Source of the DNA: Rufibacter sediminis
GTDB taxonomy: Bacteria; Bacteroidota; Bacteroidia; Cytophagales; Hymenobacteraceae
DNA length: 64,000 bases
Assembly: GCF_014269285.1 (NCBI RefSeq)
Contig: NZ_JACOAF010000031.1
Location: forward strand, 124,001-188,000
Reading direction: 5' to 3'
Under the pieces are notes generated by a model. That model ran no database searches and was not told where the DNA came from. It saw only the letters and a program-made list of their open reading frames with translations. This document shows positions 7,336 to 15,512 of the stretch, piece by piece. Both the position numbers and the translations under genes were made by a program. Positions within the stretch are counted from its first letter, which is position 1. The number at the start of each line of letters is the position of its first letter.

Positions 7336-10300
7336 TTATTCTGTTTTCTTCTTCCGGCCCGGCGTTTTCTTTTCTTTCACGACGGCGGTTGAAGTGCTGG
7401 CTTCCGTGGTTTCTTTTTTCTTTCGGCCCCGGGTTTTCTTCTCCGGTACTGCCGCTTCCGGCGCTTCCTCTTCTAACTCCGGTTCCTCCACATACACCGG
7501 TGCATCTACGTAATGGCTGGTACTCAGTTCCTCTTTCAGGAAGCGGGCCGTATAACCCAAATTCAGCTCCGCGACGTGCTCCGGCGTTCCCTGGGCCACA
7601 ATCATCCCGCCCTTGGCTCCACCTTCGGCCCCGATGTCAATCACGTGATCCGCGACTTTGATCAGGTCCATGTTATGCTCGATGATCAGCACCGAGTTGC
7701 CTTTGTCTACCAGCTTGTTCAATACATCAGACAAGTGCTGGATGTCCTGGAAGTGCAGGCCCGTGGTAGGCTCATCCAGAATGTAGAGCGTGCGGCCGGT
7801 GTCTTTCTTGGAAAGCTCCGTCGCCAGTTTCACCCGCTGCGCCTCACCACCAGACAAGGTAGTGGCTTGCTGGCCCAAGGTAATGTAGCCGAGGCCCACC
7901 TGGTTCAAGGTCTGGATTTTGCGCAGGATACGCGGTTGGTGCTCAAAGAACTCCACGGCGGCTTCCACGGTCATGTCCAGTACATCAGTAATGGATTTGC
8001 CTTTGAAGCGCACTTCCAGCGTTTCGCGGTTGTAGCGTTTGCCTTTGCAGGTCTCGCAGGGCACGTACACATCGGGCATGAAGTTCATCTCAATGGTCCG
8101 CATTCCCGCGCCCTCGCACGTCTCGCATCGTCCGCCTTTCACGTTGAACGAGAACCGGCCGGCCGCATAGCCTCTGATTTTCGCCTCAGGCATAGACGCA
8201 AACAGACTTCGGATCTCGGTGAACACGCCGGTATACGTGGCTGGGTTAGAGCGTGGCGTCCGACCGATTGGGCTTTGGTCCACCTCAATTACTTTATCAA
8301 TGTGCTCCAGGCCTTCAATAGCTTTGAACGGAAGTGGCTCGCGCTTGGCATTGAAGAAGTACTTGTTCAGGATCGGGTACAGTGTGTCATGGATCAATGA
8401 CGATTTTCCGCTCCCCGATACGCCCGTCACGCAAATCAACTTACCCAAGGGCAGTTCCAAGGTCACGTCTTTCAGGTTGTGGCCGGTAGCACCGCGCAGA
8501 ATCAGGCTCTTGCCGTTTCCTTCGCGCTTCTGCTTCCGCACCGGAATACCTCTTCTGTAACTCAGGTAATCCGATGTCGTCGTGCCGCTTTCCATCATCT
8601 CCTTCGGCGTGCCGGCGGTCACGACCTGCCCACCATGTACGCCCGCGCCCGGACCAATGTCCACTACGTAGTCGGCAGCTAAAATCATGTCTTTGTCGTG
8701 CTCCACCACAACCACGGAGTTACCTAAGTCCCGAAGGTCTTGCAAAGCCTTTATCAGCTTCTCATTGTCGCGTTGGTGCAGCCCGATGCTGGGTTCGTCC
8801 ATGATGTACAGCACGCCCACCAACTGCGTCCCAATCTGCGTAGCCAGACGAATCCGTTGGCTTTCGCCGCCGGACAAAGTGCGCACAGAACGGTGCAGGT
8901 GCAGGTATTCCAATCCAACGTCTACCAGGAAGCCAATCCGTTTCCGGATCTCCTTCAGCAACTCGCGGGCAATCAGGTTCTGGCGTTCGTTCAGGCGTTC
9001 TTCCAGGTTGGCGACCCAACCGGCCAGTTCCTGGATGTCCATCTCAGACAGTTCGCCAATATGTTTGTTGTCCAGCTTGAAGTGGAGCGATTCCTTTTTC
9101 AGGCGGTAGCCGTTGCACTCGGGGCAAGTGCTTTGCTGCGTGTATTCCTGCACCCAGTTGCGCACGTTCTCCGAGTCAGACTCCAGTTGTTTCTTCAGGA
9201 AGTTGAGCACGCCCTCAAACACGAACGGTTCTTTCTTGCCTTTAGGATCTTCTTCCTCAAAACCGTGCAGTAAATGGTTCCAGGCCTCCTCGGGGATGTC
9301 CTGAATGGGAACAGTGAGGGCCGTTTTGTGGCGTTTGAGTAAGGCCGTGATCTGCGAGAAAATCCAGATGTCGCGGTACTCGCCCAGCGGCGCAATGCCG
9401 CCGCGGCTGATACTCACGGTTTTGTCCGGCACAATGGATTCCTCGGTCAGTTCCTCGATCTCACCTAAGCCGTTACACACCGGGCAAGCACCGTACGGCG
9501 AGTTGAACGAGAACGTATTCGGCGCCGGATCATCATAGGCGATGCCGGTGGCCGGGTCCATCAAGTGACGGGAATAGAACTGCGTCTCATTGGTATCGGC
9601 GTCCATGGCCAGGGCCGTGCCCTTGCCGTGTTGCAGCGCGTTCTGGATAGACGTAGACAAGCGGTAACGGTCTTCGGCCGAGGGTACCAGCTTATCAATC
9701 ACAATCTCGATGTCGTGGATCTTGTAGCGGTCTACCTGCATCTTGGGCGTCAGTTCCACCAACTCGCCATCAATGCGGGCACGCAGAAAGCCCATCTTCC
9801 GGATCTGCTCAAACAACTCGCGGTAATGGCCTTTCCGGCCTTTTACCACGGGGGCCAGAATGATGGTGCGCTTGCCGCTGAAATGCTCCATGATGTGTTG
9901 CACAATCTGGTCATCAGACTGCTTCATCATCTTCTCGCCGGTCACATAGCTGAAGGCCTCGGCGGTACGGGCGTAGAGCAAACGCAGAAAGTCGTAAATC
10001 TCGGTGATGGTGCCCACGGTAGAGCGCGGGTTGCGCGAGGTGGTTTTCTGCTCAATGGAGATCACCGGCGAAAGCCCCTCAATCTTGTCTACATTGGGGC
10101 GTTCCAGTCCGCCCAAGAACGAGCGGGCGTAAGCCGAGAACGTCTCCATGTACCTGCGCTGCCCCTCGGCGTAGATGGTGTCAAAGGCCAGCGAAGATTT
10201 CCCGCTGCCGCTGATGCCCGTGAAGACCACCAACTGGTTGCGCGGTATCTTGAGCGAGATGTTCTTGAGGTTGTGTTCCCGGGCCCCGTACACTTCAATG

Positions 10301-10368
10301 AAAGGCACATCCACGGTGGAGGAAGTATTTTTGGCTACCGATGTAGCAACAGAATCTTTTGGCGTCAT
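7336..10368 (-). CDS. uvrA: UvrABC nucleotide excision repair subunit A
   Basis: UvrA is the damage-sensing ATPase that loads UvrB on distorted DNA. All family marks are present: Walker [10 protein letters not shown] at 51-59, a first zinc module (CPVCNGLG, later CPECNG), the signature LSGGESQR, a second Walker [10 protein letters not shown], a second zinc finger (CETCEGAG ... CETCKGKR), LSGGEAQR and the Walker B box [12 protein letters not shown]. The protein is 1010 aa, about 60 longer than usual. The extra C-terminal tail is acidic ([12 protein letters not shown]) and then has two basic blocks, TRGRKKK and TPGRKKK, that resemble AT-hook-type minor-groove motifs. uvrB is not nearby. It converges on the DUF4142 cluster. 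Confidence 0.98.
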   Translation of the reverse strand: MTPKDSVATSVAKNTSSTVDVPFIEVYGAREHNLKNISLKIPRNQLVVFTGISGSGKSSLAFDTIYAEGQRRYMETFSAYARSFLGGLERPNVDKIEGLSPVISIEQKTTSRNPRSTVGTITEIYDFLRLLYARTAEAFSYVTGEKMMKQSDDQIVQHIMEHFSGKRTIILAPVVKGRKGHYRELFEQIRKMGFLRARIDGELVELTPKMQVDRYKIHDIEIVIDKLVPSAEDRYRLSTSIQNALQHGKGTALAMDADTNETQFYSRHLMDPATGIAYDDPAPNTFSFNSPYGACPVCNGLGEIEELTEESIVPDKTVSISRGGIAPLGEYRDIWIFSQITALLKRHKTALTVPIQDIPEEAWNHLLHGFEEEDPKGKKEPFVFEGVLNFLKKQLESDSENVRNWVQEYTQQSTCPECNGYRLKKESLHFKLDNKHIGELSEMDIQELAGWVANLEERLNERQNLIARELLKEIRKRIGFLVDVGLEYLHLHRSVRTLSGGESQRIRLATQIGTQLVGVLYIMDEPSIGLHQRDNEKLIKALQDLRDLGNSVVVVEHDKDMILAADYVVDIGPGAGVHGGQVVTAGTPKEMMESGTTTSDYLSYRRGIPVRKQKREGNGKSLILRGATGHNLKDVTLELPLGKLICVTGVSGSGKSSLIHDTLYPILNKYFFNAKREPLPFKAIEGLEHIDKVIEVDQSPIGRTPRSNPATYTGVFTEIRSLFASMPEAKIRGYAAGRFSFNVKGGRCETCEGAGMRTIEMNFMPDVYVPCETCKGKRYNRETLEVRFKGKSITDVLDMTVEAAVEFFEHQPRILRKIQTLNQVGLGYITLGQQATTLSGGEAQRVKLATELSKKDTGRTLYILDEPTTGLHFQDIQHLSDVLNKLVDKGNSVLIIEHNMDLIKVADHVIDIGAEGGAKGGMIVAQGTPEHVAELNLGYTARFLKEELSTSHYVDAPVYVEEPELEEEAPEAAVPEKKTRGRKKKETTEASTSTAVVKEKKTPGRKKKTE

Positions 10369-10391
10369 CCGATCGGTTTCGGTTTAAAGAG

Positions 10392-10399
10392 CAAAGGTA
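10392..10399 (-). promoter_or_regulatory. -7 box of the uvrA promoter
   Basis: TACCTTTG read on the minus strand, about 24 bases before the uvrA ATG. No good TTG is seen at the right distance, so only the -7 element is claimed. Confidence 0.45.
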
Positions 10400-10518
10400 G
10401 GCATTCCCGCGCTAGAATAGGAGCGGGCAATCCATCTCTTCTTAACCGAATTTGGAAGGGAATAGTTTAGGGGTGGAAGAGAGTTTTTAGTTGTCAGTTG
10501 CTAGTCATTAGTGGGAGC

Positions 10519-10550
10519 GTTTCAGGGCTGTTTTCGGAAAAGGGGGTTGG
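10519..10550. repeat. GTTTT palindrome family, left half only
   Basis: GTTTCAGGGCTGTTTTCGGAAAAG is intact to the loop, but the right arm has decayed to GGGGTTGG. Confidence 0.5.
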
Positions 10551-10589
10551 AAGTAGAGAGTTACTCAATGAATGTTGGCATAAACCCCT

Positions 10590-10685
10590 GCTGGCGCGAG
10601 CGTCCCGCTCATGCCTTCTTTATCTGATCCTTGTTGATGGTTAATCTGGAATGCTTGCGGACACGAGCGTGACGCTCGCGCCAGC
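10590..10685. repeat. Inverted pair of 21-base REP-like arms
   Basis: GCTGGCGCGAGCGTCCCGCTC at 10590-10610 is repeated in inverse orientation at 10665-10685 with one mismatch, with 54 bases between. Each arm is itself partly palindromic (GCGAGCGTC / GACGCTCGC). This looks like a two-unit REP or BIME-type cluster. Confidence 0.6.
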
Positions 10686-10715
10686 GGAAATAGAATAAAC
10701 CGTTGTGCAAAAGAC

Positions 10716-10741
10716 CTCGTAGCGTGCGCAGCTCCTACGAG
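10716..10741. repeat. Small hairpin CTCGTAG ... CTACGAG
   Basis: Seven-bp arms around a GC-rich 12-base loop (CGTGCGCAGCTC). It may be a third REP-like unit beside the inverted pair at 10590-10685. Confidence 0.35.
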
Positions 10742-10767
10742 TGTCTACGCCAGTTCCGTTTCCTTAC

Positions 10768-10795
10768 CCTTTTCCTTAAAACAGCCCAAAAACAG
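10768..10795. repeat. GTTTT palindrome family, diverged copy
   Basis: CCTTTTCCTTAAAACAGCCCAAAAACAG keeps mainly the right arm. It ends right at the 3' end of the minus-strand gene at 10797. Confidence 0.45.
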
Positions 10796-10796
10796 A

Positions 10797-11915
10797 CTAG
10801 AAGCCATTTATGCCGCTCAAATGCTCCAGCCGCTCGCCTTGCAACGTAAGATAGCCTTTCATCAAATCAGCGGTCAGGCAGGAATGCACCGGAAGCACAC
10901 CCACCAAACCGCCAATCTCAAACTGTGAGAACAGTTCCGGCGTGGTGCGCACGATGCCGTGTTCCTGCGAAAGCGAAACCAAGGCTGTTTCTGACAAAGG
11001 CGCTCCCCAGCCATTCTCCGTCAGCGGTACTACCAGCCCGAAGATGACGCCCCCATCCGCCTGCGGCAGGGCGTCTTTGGAGAAATGCACGGAGCCGCCG
11101 TAGAGAATGATCTCGTTGCGGTCCGGGTGCAGGGCGACTACAGGGCAAGCCACGGCTACGGCAATGTCTTCCAAGCGGCAGGAACTGATAAGGTTTTGCA
11201 TCAAGTCATAGAAGACGAAGTTGCCCGGCCGGATCTCGTTCATGCCAGAGAAATCTTCCGTGACGCTGCAGCTGGGCGTATCCCCAATGGAAAGTTGCAA
11301 CCCCGGCCACGCCCCGGAATACCGTTCTTTCAAGGCTCTCATCTTGGTAAGGGTCTCCTGGTGGATAGCCACAATGGCTTCCTTATTTCTGGCTTTGTAA
11401 CTATGGCCGGCGTGGGCCAGGAATCCCAGAAACGGGTGCTGCGGGGTTTGCGCCAGTTCATGTAAAACGGTATCCAAAGCGGCGGTGTCTTCGGTTTTGA
11501 TGCCGGTGCGTCCGTAGCCGGTATCTGCCTTCACCCACACGTTTACTTGTTCCGTTAAGTGTTCCCGCAGGAAGCTTATATCATCTGCCGAGGTGACGGT
11601 CAGGTTTAAGGTGATCTGACGGGCCAGTTCAGCTAGTTGGGGCAGTTGTCTTCGGTTCAACGGAAACGCAATAGTGATGTTTTGCCAGCCGTGCCGGGCG
11701 AAGTACTGCGCCATCTTCACCGAGGAAACCGTGATAGAAGTGATGCCTTCGGCTTTGAACCATTCACCTACTTGCCTGGACTGATGCGTTTTGAAGTGCG
11801 GGCGCAGCGTAACGTGGTGCCTGTGGGCTTTATCGGCCATCCGGCGGATGTTAGCGCGGGCAACAGTTTCATTCAACAGGAGGGTAGGTTCAGTGATTTG
11901 GTCAAGAAAAGGCAT
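10797..11915 (-). CDS. Fold-type III PLP enzyme, D-threonine aldolase / D-serine dehydratase-like
   Basis: The 372-aa enzyme has an alanine-racemase-type TIM barrel with the PLP-lysine motif RPHFKTHQ near residue 43. A C-terminal domain carries LPVHSCLTAD, whose His and Cys are the metal ligands known for D-serine dehydratase and D-threonine aldolase. It should act on D-hydroxy amino acids in the cytoplasm, either cleaving D-threonine to glycine and acetaldehyde or deaminating D-serine. The two activities cannot be told apart from the sequence. It is separated from its neighbours by palindromes and has no evident operon partner. Confidence 0.88.
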   Translation of the reverse strand: MPFLDQITEPTLLLNETVARANIRRMADKAHRHHVTLRPHFKTHQSRQVGEWFKAEGITSITVSSVKMAQYFARHGWQNITIAFPLNRRQLPQLAELARQITLNLTVTSADDISFLREHLTEQVNVWVKADTGYGRTGIKTEDTAALDTVLHELAQTPQHPFLGFLAHAGHSYKARNKEAIVAIHQETLTKMRALKERYSGAWPGLQLSIGDTPSCSVTEDFSGMNEIRPGNFVFYDLMQNLISSCRLEDIAVAVACPVVALHPDRNEIILYGGSVHFSKDALPQADGGVIFGLVVPLTENGWGAPLSETALVSLSQEHGIVRTTPELFSQFEIGGLVGVLPVHSCLTADLMKGYLTLQGERLEHLSGINGF

Positions 11916-11988
11916 GGCTGGGGCAGTAAGGAAAGAGGAGGAATATTACGTAAGTCTGGCATGAAATGATCCGCCAGGAGCGGTTTTC

Positions 11989-12025
11989 TGTTTTGCGGCT
12001 ACTTTCCAGAAGAACGGCAAAAACA
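11989..12025. repeat. GTTTT palindrome family copy downstream of the PepSY gene
   Basis: TGTTTTGCGGCTACTTTCC then AGAACGGCAAAAACA: outer arms TGTTTTGC / GCAAAAACA pair, but the interior is diverged. Confidence 0.45.
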
Positions 12026-12050
12026 AGCAGGAGCAATAATGCGCTTCCGG

Positions 12051-12680
12051 TCAGGCGGGCCGAACAGGTCTGGCCGGTCTTGGGCCACCGTTGGGTCTGG
12101 AGACCACCTCCGGTTTTTCCTGTTTCATGCGTTTGGGGCCGTACCATAGCCAGAAACCGGTAATGGTGAAGATGAGGAGGGCCACGCCCATGATGGTACT
12201 GTACATCACTTTCAGAACGCCGCTGTCTACGCCAAACCATCGGTCCAGAATAGTGCCATCGTGGAGGTTCTCAATAAAATCGGCGCGGCGGGTTTCCAGG
12301 TGCAGGAGCTGGCCGGTAGCGGCGTCTAACTGTACACCCAAGTATTTTTCCACGAAGAGGAATTTCACGGTGCCTTTGTCGGGGCGCATGTCAATGCGGT
12401 CTAGGGTAAGGGAAACCTCTGGGCCCAGCGAGTCTTTGACGGCTTTAAAGGCGTTGGCGGTCAGGCTGTCCACGGGGAGCCAGTCTTTCAGGTTGGTAGA
12501 CGTGCCCGCGTGGGTTTTAGCCAGAATCAGGCCGCCGGTGTGCTTTTTCCAGCCCAGCAACAGGCCGGTGATAGAAATCACGAAGAAAAAGACGAACAGC
12601 AAAGCCCCGGTAAGCCGGTGCACTTTCCGGAAATCGCGCAGCACGCGGGCTTGTTTCTGTCTTTTGGTAGCAGTAGTCAT
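12051..12680 (-). CDS. PepSY-associated transmembrane protein
   Basis: The 209-aa protein begins MTTATKRQKQARVLRDFRKVHRLTG. That basic stretch precedes a first membrane helix (ALLFVFFFVISITGLLLGWKKH). A periplasmic PepSY-like segment follows (LDRIDMRPDKGTVKFLFVEKYLGVQLDAATGQLLHLE), then a second helix (STIMGVALLIFTITGFWLWYGPKR) and a Pro/Arg-rich cytoplasmic tail. The arrangement is that of PepSY_TM proteins, which in this phylum often accompany iron-uptake or respiratory genes; none is adjacent here. An upstream in-frame Met at 12740 adds residues without homology, so 12680 is preferred. Confidence 0.85.
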   Translation of the reverse strand: MTTATKRQKQARVLRDFRKVHRLTGALLFVFFFVISITGLLLGWKKHTGGLILAKTHAGTSTNLKDWLPVDSLTANAFKAVKDSLGPEVSLTLDRIDMRPDKGTVKFLFVEKYLGVQLDAATGQLLHLETRRADFIENLHDGTILDRWFGVDSGVLKVMYSTIMGVALLIFTITGFWLWYGPKRMKQEKPEVVSRPNGGPRPARPVRPA

Positions 12681-12772
12681 GAAAGGCAAAAGGGTTTTAA
12701 AGAGATAGTGCTGGGCATGGGTTGTTGAAAAAGGTGCCACTAGCTTCGCCCAAGCGCATCACTTGAGTTTTT

Positions 12773-12979
12773 TTAATCCTCTACATATTCTAAAATATCT
12801 CCCGGCTGGCAGTTTAACGTTTTGCAAATGGCCTCCAACGTGCTAAACCGGATGGCCTTAGCCTTTCCTGTTTTCAAGATGGAAAGGTTAGATAAAGTTA
12901 CCCCAACTTTTTCAGACAACTCATTCAGGGAGATTTTGCGTTGGGCCATGACAACGTCTAAGTTTACAATGATGGGCAT
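12773..12979 (-). CDS. XRE/HTH_26-type transcriptional regulator, YozG-like
   Basis: This is a 68-residue single-domain helix-turn-helix protein: MAQRKISLNELSEKVGVTLSNLSILKTGKAKAIRFSTLEAICKTLNCQPGDILEY. It matches the small Cro/CI-type regulators that accompany DUF2975 membrane proteins. It starts 3 bases after the stop of the DUF2975 gene, so the two are translated together. A 22-bp perfect inverted repeat just upstream of the DUF2975 gene is the obvious candidate binding site, giving an autoregulated operon. Confidence 0.93.
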   Translation of the reverse strand: MPIIVNLDVVMAQRKISLNELSEKVGVTLSNLSILKTGKAKAIRFSTLEAICKTLNCQPGDILEYVED

Positions 12980-12982
12980 TCG

Positions 12983-13510
12983 TTAAACGGTTAAATCATT
13001 CTCGGCTTGCAGCTCAGCGCCTTTTTTGAAGATCAGCGCCAGGATATAAATCACGCCTGCAAAAAATAAAATTTCCTCGCTGCCCCAATGGAGCGGAATG
13101 GCGATTCCCTTTTTCAGGACGAATTTACTGTGCCCGCTGGCGATCAAGGCAATGATACCAGCTCCCACCGCGTAGTAACTCACCTTGGAAAACAAAGTCA
13201 CCAGCTGCTGACTGAACGGCCTTGCAAGTTTAAATTTCAGAAAAACCTTGACCACCAGGTAGGCGATGTAGGCTTTCAAACCCGTGAGGGCAATGAACAG
13301 CGACACCGTCTGAATGTAGAGTGATCTGTTGAAGTGGTAAAGTTCAGACAAATCCAGCCCCTGGTACAAGTCTTTGGCACCCTCGGCATTCACAAAAAGA
13401 CTTACCGCAAACGAGACGAGAATAGCACCTGTTTTGATGCAGAGCCCAATAAACAGTACCCAGAAGATAACGTTCATGACTCTTAAAATGGTAGAGGGAG
13501 TGGTTTCCAT
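12983..13510 (-). CDS. DUF2975 membrane protein
   Basis: The 175-aa protein has four predicted membrane helices (about residues 10-37, 63-88, 105-124 and 145-162), a layout typical of DUF2975. The family is of unknown function and is almost always coupled to an XRE regulator, as here. The start at 13510 leaves about 25 bases before the large AT-rich inverted repeat. Confidence 0.9.
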   Translation of the reverse strand: METTPSTILRVMNVIFWVLFIGLCIKTGAILVSFAVSLFVNAEGAKDLYQGLDLSELYHFNRSLYIQTVSLFIALTGLKAYIAYLVVKVFLKFKLARPFSQQLVTLFSKVSYYAVGAGIIALIASGHSKFVLKKGIAIPLHWGSEEILFFAGVIYILALIFKKGAELQAENDLTV

Positions 13511-13537
13511 AGCGACATCATGTTTGAAGATGAAAAC

Positions 13538-13586
13538 AATTATCGGTAATTATTTATTGATAAACAATAAATAATTACCGATAATT
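13538..13586. promoter_or_regulatory. Perfect 22-bp inverted repeat, likely operator of the DUF2975-XRE operon
   Basis: Arms 13538-13559 and 13565-13586 (AATTATCGGTAATTATTTAT...) match exactly around ATAAA. It is AT-rich, without the GC core or T-tail of a terminator, and lies 27 bases upstream of the DUF2975 start codon. The XRE regulator is in the same operon. Confidence 0.6.
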
Positions 13587-13641
13587 AAAAATAAGCATTG
13601 CATGTTGGTTAGCCAGAAACACAGTGTTGCTTTGCCATCAT

Positions 13642-13707
13642 CTTTCAGCCCTTTCCATTTAGGGGCTGTTTTTAGAAAAGCAGCCCCTAAATGGAAAGGG
13701 CTGAAAG
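13642..13707. repeat. GTTTT palindrome family, longest perfect stem (27 bp)
   Basis: Arms 13642-13668 and 13681-13707 are perfectly complementary. The inner part, ATTTAGGGGCTGTTTTT ... GAAAAGCAGCCCCTAAAT, is the family core, and the outer CTTTCAGCCCTTTCC is specific to this copy. Confidence 0.85.
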
Positions 13708-13764
13708 GCCTATAAGTGAAGGAAGTCTGCTGCTAAGGCCGGCATCTTGATACGGAGTCAAAAC

Positions 13765-13796
13765 AAAAGAGCCCCGCTGCGTTTCGGGGCTCTTTT
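13765..13796 (-). terminator. Canonical terminator of the 13819 lipoprotein gene
   Basis: AAAAGAGCCCCG pairs with CGGGGCTCTTTT. A-run first and T-run second works on both strands. It lies 22 bases beyond the stop. Confidence 0.88.
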
Positions 13797-13818
13797 TCTA
13801 AAAACAGGGGTGAAACGG

Positions 13819-14319
13819 CTATTTCAGTTCCACTAACTTTTCTCTCAGTTCCAAGGGGATGTCTTCCACTGAAACAATCTTGAGTCCTTCGCCCTGCAGC
13901 GGGGCAAATGCGGTGTTTTGGGAAAGCATAGCCTTCACGTCTTTCTGGTTGAATTTGTACATGGCACCCGTGGCAGGGTCTACAATGAGCATCCCAATAA
14001 GGCCGCCAAACAACAGGTTGCCAAAGTACCAGCCGTCTACACCAGCCTCTAAGGTGAGGGTTTTATCTGAGTAGCCGGCTTTGCTGAACTTGATGGCGTA
14101 AATCCCTTTCTTGAAGAAACCGTTGCCGGCGGGTAACACTACCGTAGTGGGAGTTTGGCCGCTGGCTACTTCCTGCCCGTTGCGGTTCACAATGGTAAAG
14201 GAAGCCCCGTCAGGCGTACTGGCAAGGTTGATGGGGTATTTAGATTCTGAGACAATAGACGCGCAGCCAGAAACAAACAAAGTAGACGCGCACAGAAATA
14301 CAGTAAAGATTTTTTTCAT
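13819..14319 (-). CDS. PEGA-like lipoprotein
   Basis: The 166-aa lipoprotein (lipobox FVSGC, Cys19) has a beta-sandwich segment typical of PEGA-like surface repeats: NLASTPDGASFTIVNRNGQEVASGQTPTTVVLPAG ... YAIKFSKAGYSDKTLTL. A glycine-rich hydrophobic patch (WYFGNLLFGGLIGMLIVDPATGAMYKF) follows, also seen in this protein type. It may be a cell-envelope structural lipoprotein. It is monocistronic, with its own terminator. Confidence 0.82.
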   Translation of the reverse strand: MKKIFTVFLCASTLFVSGCASIVSESKYPINLASTPDGASFTIVNRNGQEVASGQTPTTVVLPAGNGFFKKGIYAIKFSKAGYSDKTLTLEAGVDGWYFGNLLFGGLIGMLIVDPATGAMYKFNQKDVKAMLSQNTAFAPLQGEGLKIVSVEDIPLELREKLVELK

Positions 14320-14467
14320 GGATATTATTAAAGGTTAGCTGGTAGATATAATGAGACGATAGATGCTGTCTGTATACTGTATAAATATAACTGGTTGACA
14401 AAGAATAACAAACCGCTGAAAGCGACCGGAAAGCGAAAGGAGGGTTGGACCAGCTACTCTGTAAAAA

Positions 14468-14501
14468 CAAAAGAGCCCCGATGCGTATCGGGGCTCTTTT
14501 G
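14468..14501 (-). terminator. Canonical terminator of the LOG gene
   Basis: CAAAAGAGCCCCGAT, loop GCGT, ATCGGGGCTCTTTTG: 15 perfect pairs, located 41 bases beyond the stop codon at 14542. It is nearly the same stem as the terminator at 13765-13796. Confidence 0.88.
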
Positions 14502-14541
14502 GTAAAAGCAGGCCATAAACGGCCCGGGATATGTTTTGCTC

Positions 14542-15405
14542 CTAGAAGTTGGGCGACAGCAGGTATTTGCTGTAGAAATCATCAATGACTTTGACGGCAT
14601 CGGTGGCGTTGTCTACCAGGTGCACCAGATCCAGATCCTCTGGGCTGATGTTGCTTTCCTGGGTGAGCATCACGTCTTTGATCCAGTCAAACATGCCCTG
14701 CCAGTACTTCTTGCCCACCAGCACAATCGGGAATTTGCCAATCTTCTTGGTTTGAATCAACGTGATGGCCTCAAACAGCTCGTCCAGCGTACCGAAGCCG
14801 CCGGGCATGCCAATGAAGCCCTGCGCGTATTTCACAAACATCACCTTGCGCACAAAGAAGTAGTCAAAGTTGATGAGCTTGTCTGGGTCAATGTAAATGT
14901 TGTTGAACTGCTCAAACGGCAACTGGATGTTCAGACCCACGGAGCGGCCGCCCTCAGAGTGCGCGCCCTTGTTGCCGGCCTCCATGATGCCGGGGCCGCC
15001 GCCGGTGATCACGCCGTAGCCGTGGCGCACCAATTTGGCGGCAATCTCCTCGGCCATGATGTAGTACGGGTTATCGGGTTTGGTTCTGGCCGAGCCGAAG
15101 ATGGACACGCAGGGCCCAATCTTGGCCATTTTCTCAAAACCCTCCACAAACTCAGACATCACCTTGAAGATCTGCCAGGAGTCAGCTATTTTGATTTCGT
15201 TCCAGTCTTTATCGGTGAACGCCTCCCGGATGCGCTTGTCATCTTCGCTGATGGCCGGCGACTCGCGTTTGGCTATTTTCTTGGCTTCCTGTAAAGATTC
15301 AACCTTGCGGTCATTCGCGTCAGGCTGAATAATGGTAGTGCCGCTTCCCACGTTCGTGGTTTCGTCTTGCAGCTTGGTTTTGCTTGATTTTCTCAACTTC
15401 GTCAT
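14542..15405 (-). CDS. LOG family protein (nucleoside-monophosphate phosphoribohydrolase type)
   Basis: The 287-aa protein has the Rossmann-like LOG core with GGGPGIMEAGNKGA and MPGGFGTLDELFE. The second is the PGGxGTxxE motif that marks the family once annotated as lysine decarboxylases. Members release ribose 5-phosphate from nucleoside monophosphates and, in some organisms, activate cytokinin-type nucleotides. A 90-residue N-terminal extension is Lys/Glu-rich. The TIGR00730-like group to which it belongs is common in bacteria, and its physiological substrate is unsettled. Confidence 0.92.
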   Translation of the reverse strand: MTKLRKSSKTKLQDETTNVGSGTTIIQPDANDRKVESLQEAKKIAKRESPAISEDDKRIREAFTDKDWNEIKIADSWQIFKVMSEFVEGFEKMAKIGPCVSIFGSARTKPDNPYYIMAEEIAAKLVRHGYGVITGGGPGIMEAGNKGAHSEGGRSVGLNIQLPFEQFNNIYIDPDKLINFDYFFVRKVMFVKYAQGFIGMPGGFGTLDELFEAITLIQTKKIGKFPIVLVGKKYWQGMFDWIKDVMLTQESNISPEDLDLVHLVDNATDAVKVIDDFYSKYLLSPNF

Positions 15406-15423
15406 ATAGCATTCTTATTTCTA

Positions 15424-15456
15424 GCCTGTTTTACGGAAAAGAGGCCGAAAACAGGC
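15424..15456. repeat. GTTTT palindrome family copy between LOG and permease genes
   Basis: GCCTGTTTT and AAAACAGGC form nine perfect outer pairs. The interior ACGGAAAAGAGGCCG has decayed. It is downstream of the minus-strand permease gene. Confidence 0.6.
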
Positions 15457-15512
15457 ACGTCATCTTAAAATAAATCTGAATGGGTGCCGGGTAAACCGAT
15501 GGTCTGGAAACG

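Larger units (their letters stand above)
10369..10796. other. 428-bp non-coding gap made of palindromes
   Basis: No credible gene is present. The gap holds the uvrA promoter, a half copy and a 3' copy of the GTTTT family, a pair of inverted REP-like arms (10590-10685) and a small hairpin at 10716-10741. Confidence 0.6.
13511..13818. other. 308-bp regulatory/non-coding gap
   Basis: The gap holds, in order, the leader of the DUF2975 operon with its operator-like repeat, a 27-bp family hairpin and a canonical terminator for the minus-strand lipoprotein gene. No gene is seen. Confidence 0.6.

Noticed and set aside
9565-10470. 301-codon plus-strand frame opposite uvrA
   Set aside because: It is antisense to the ATPase core of uvrA; shadow frame.
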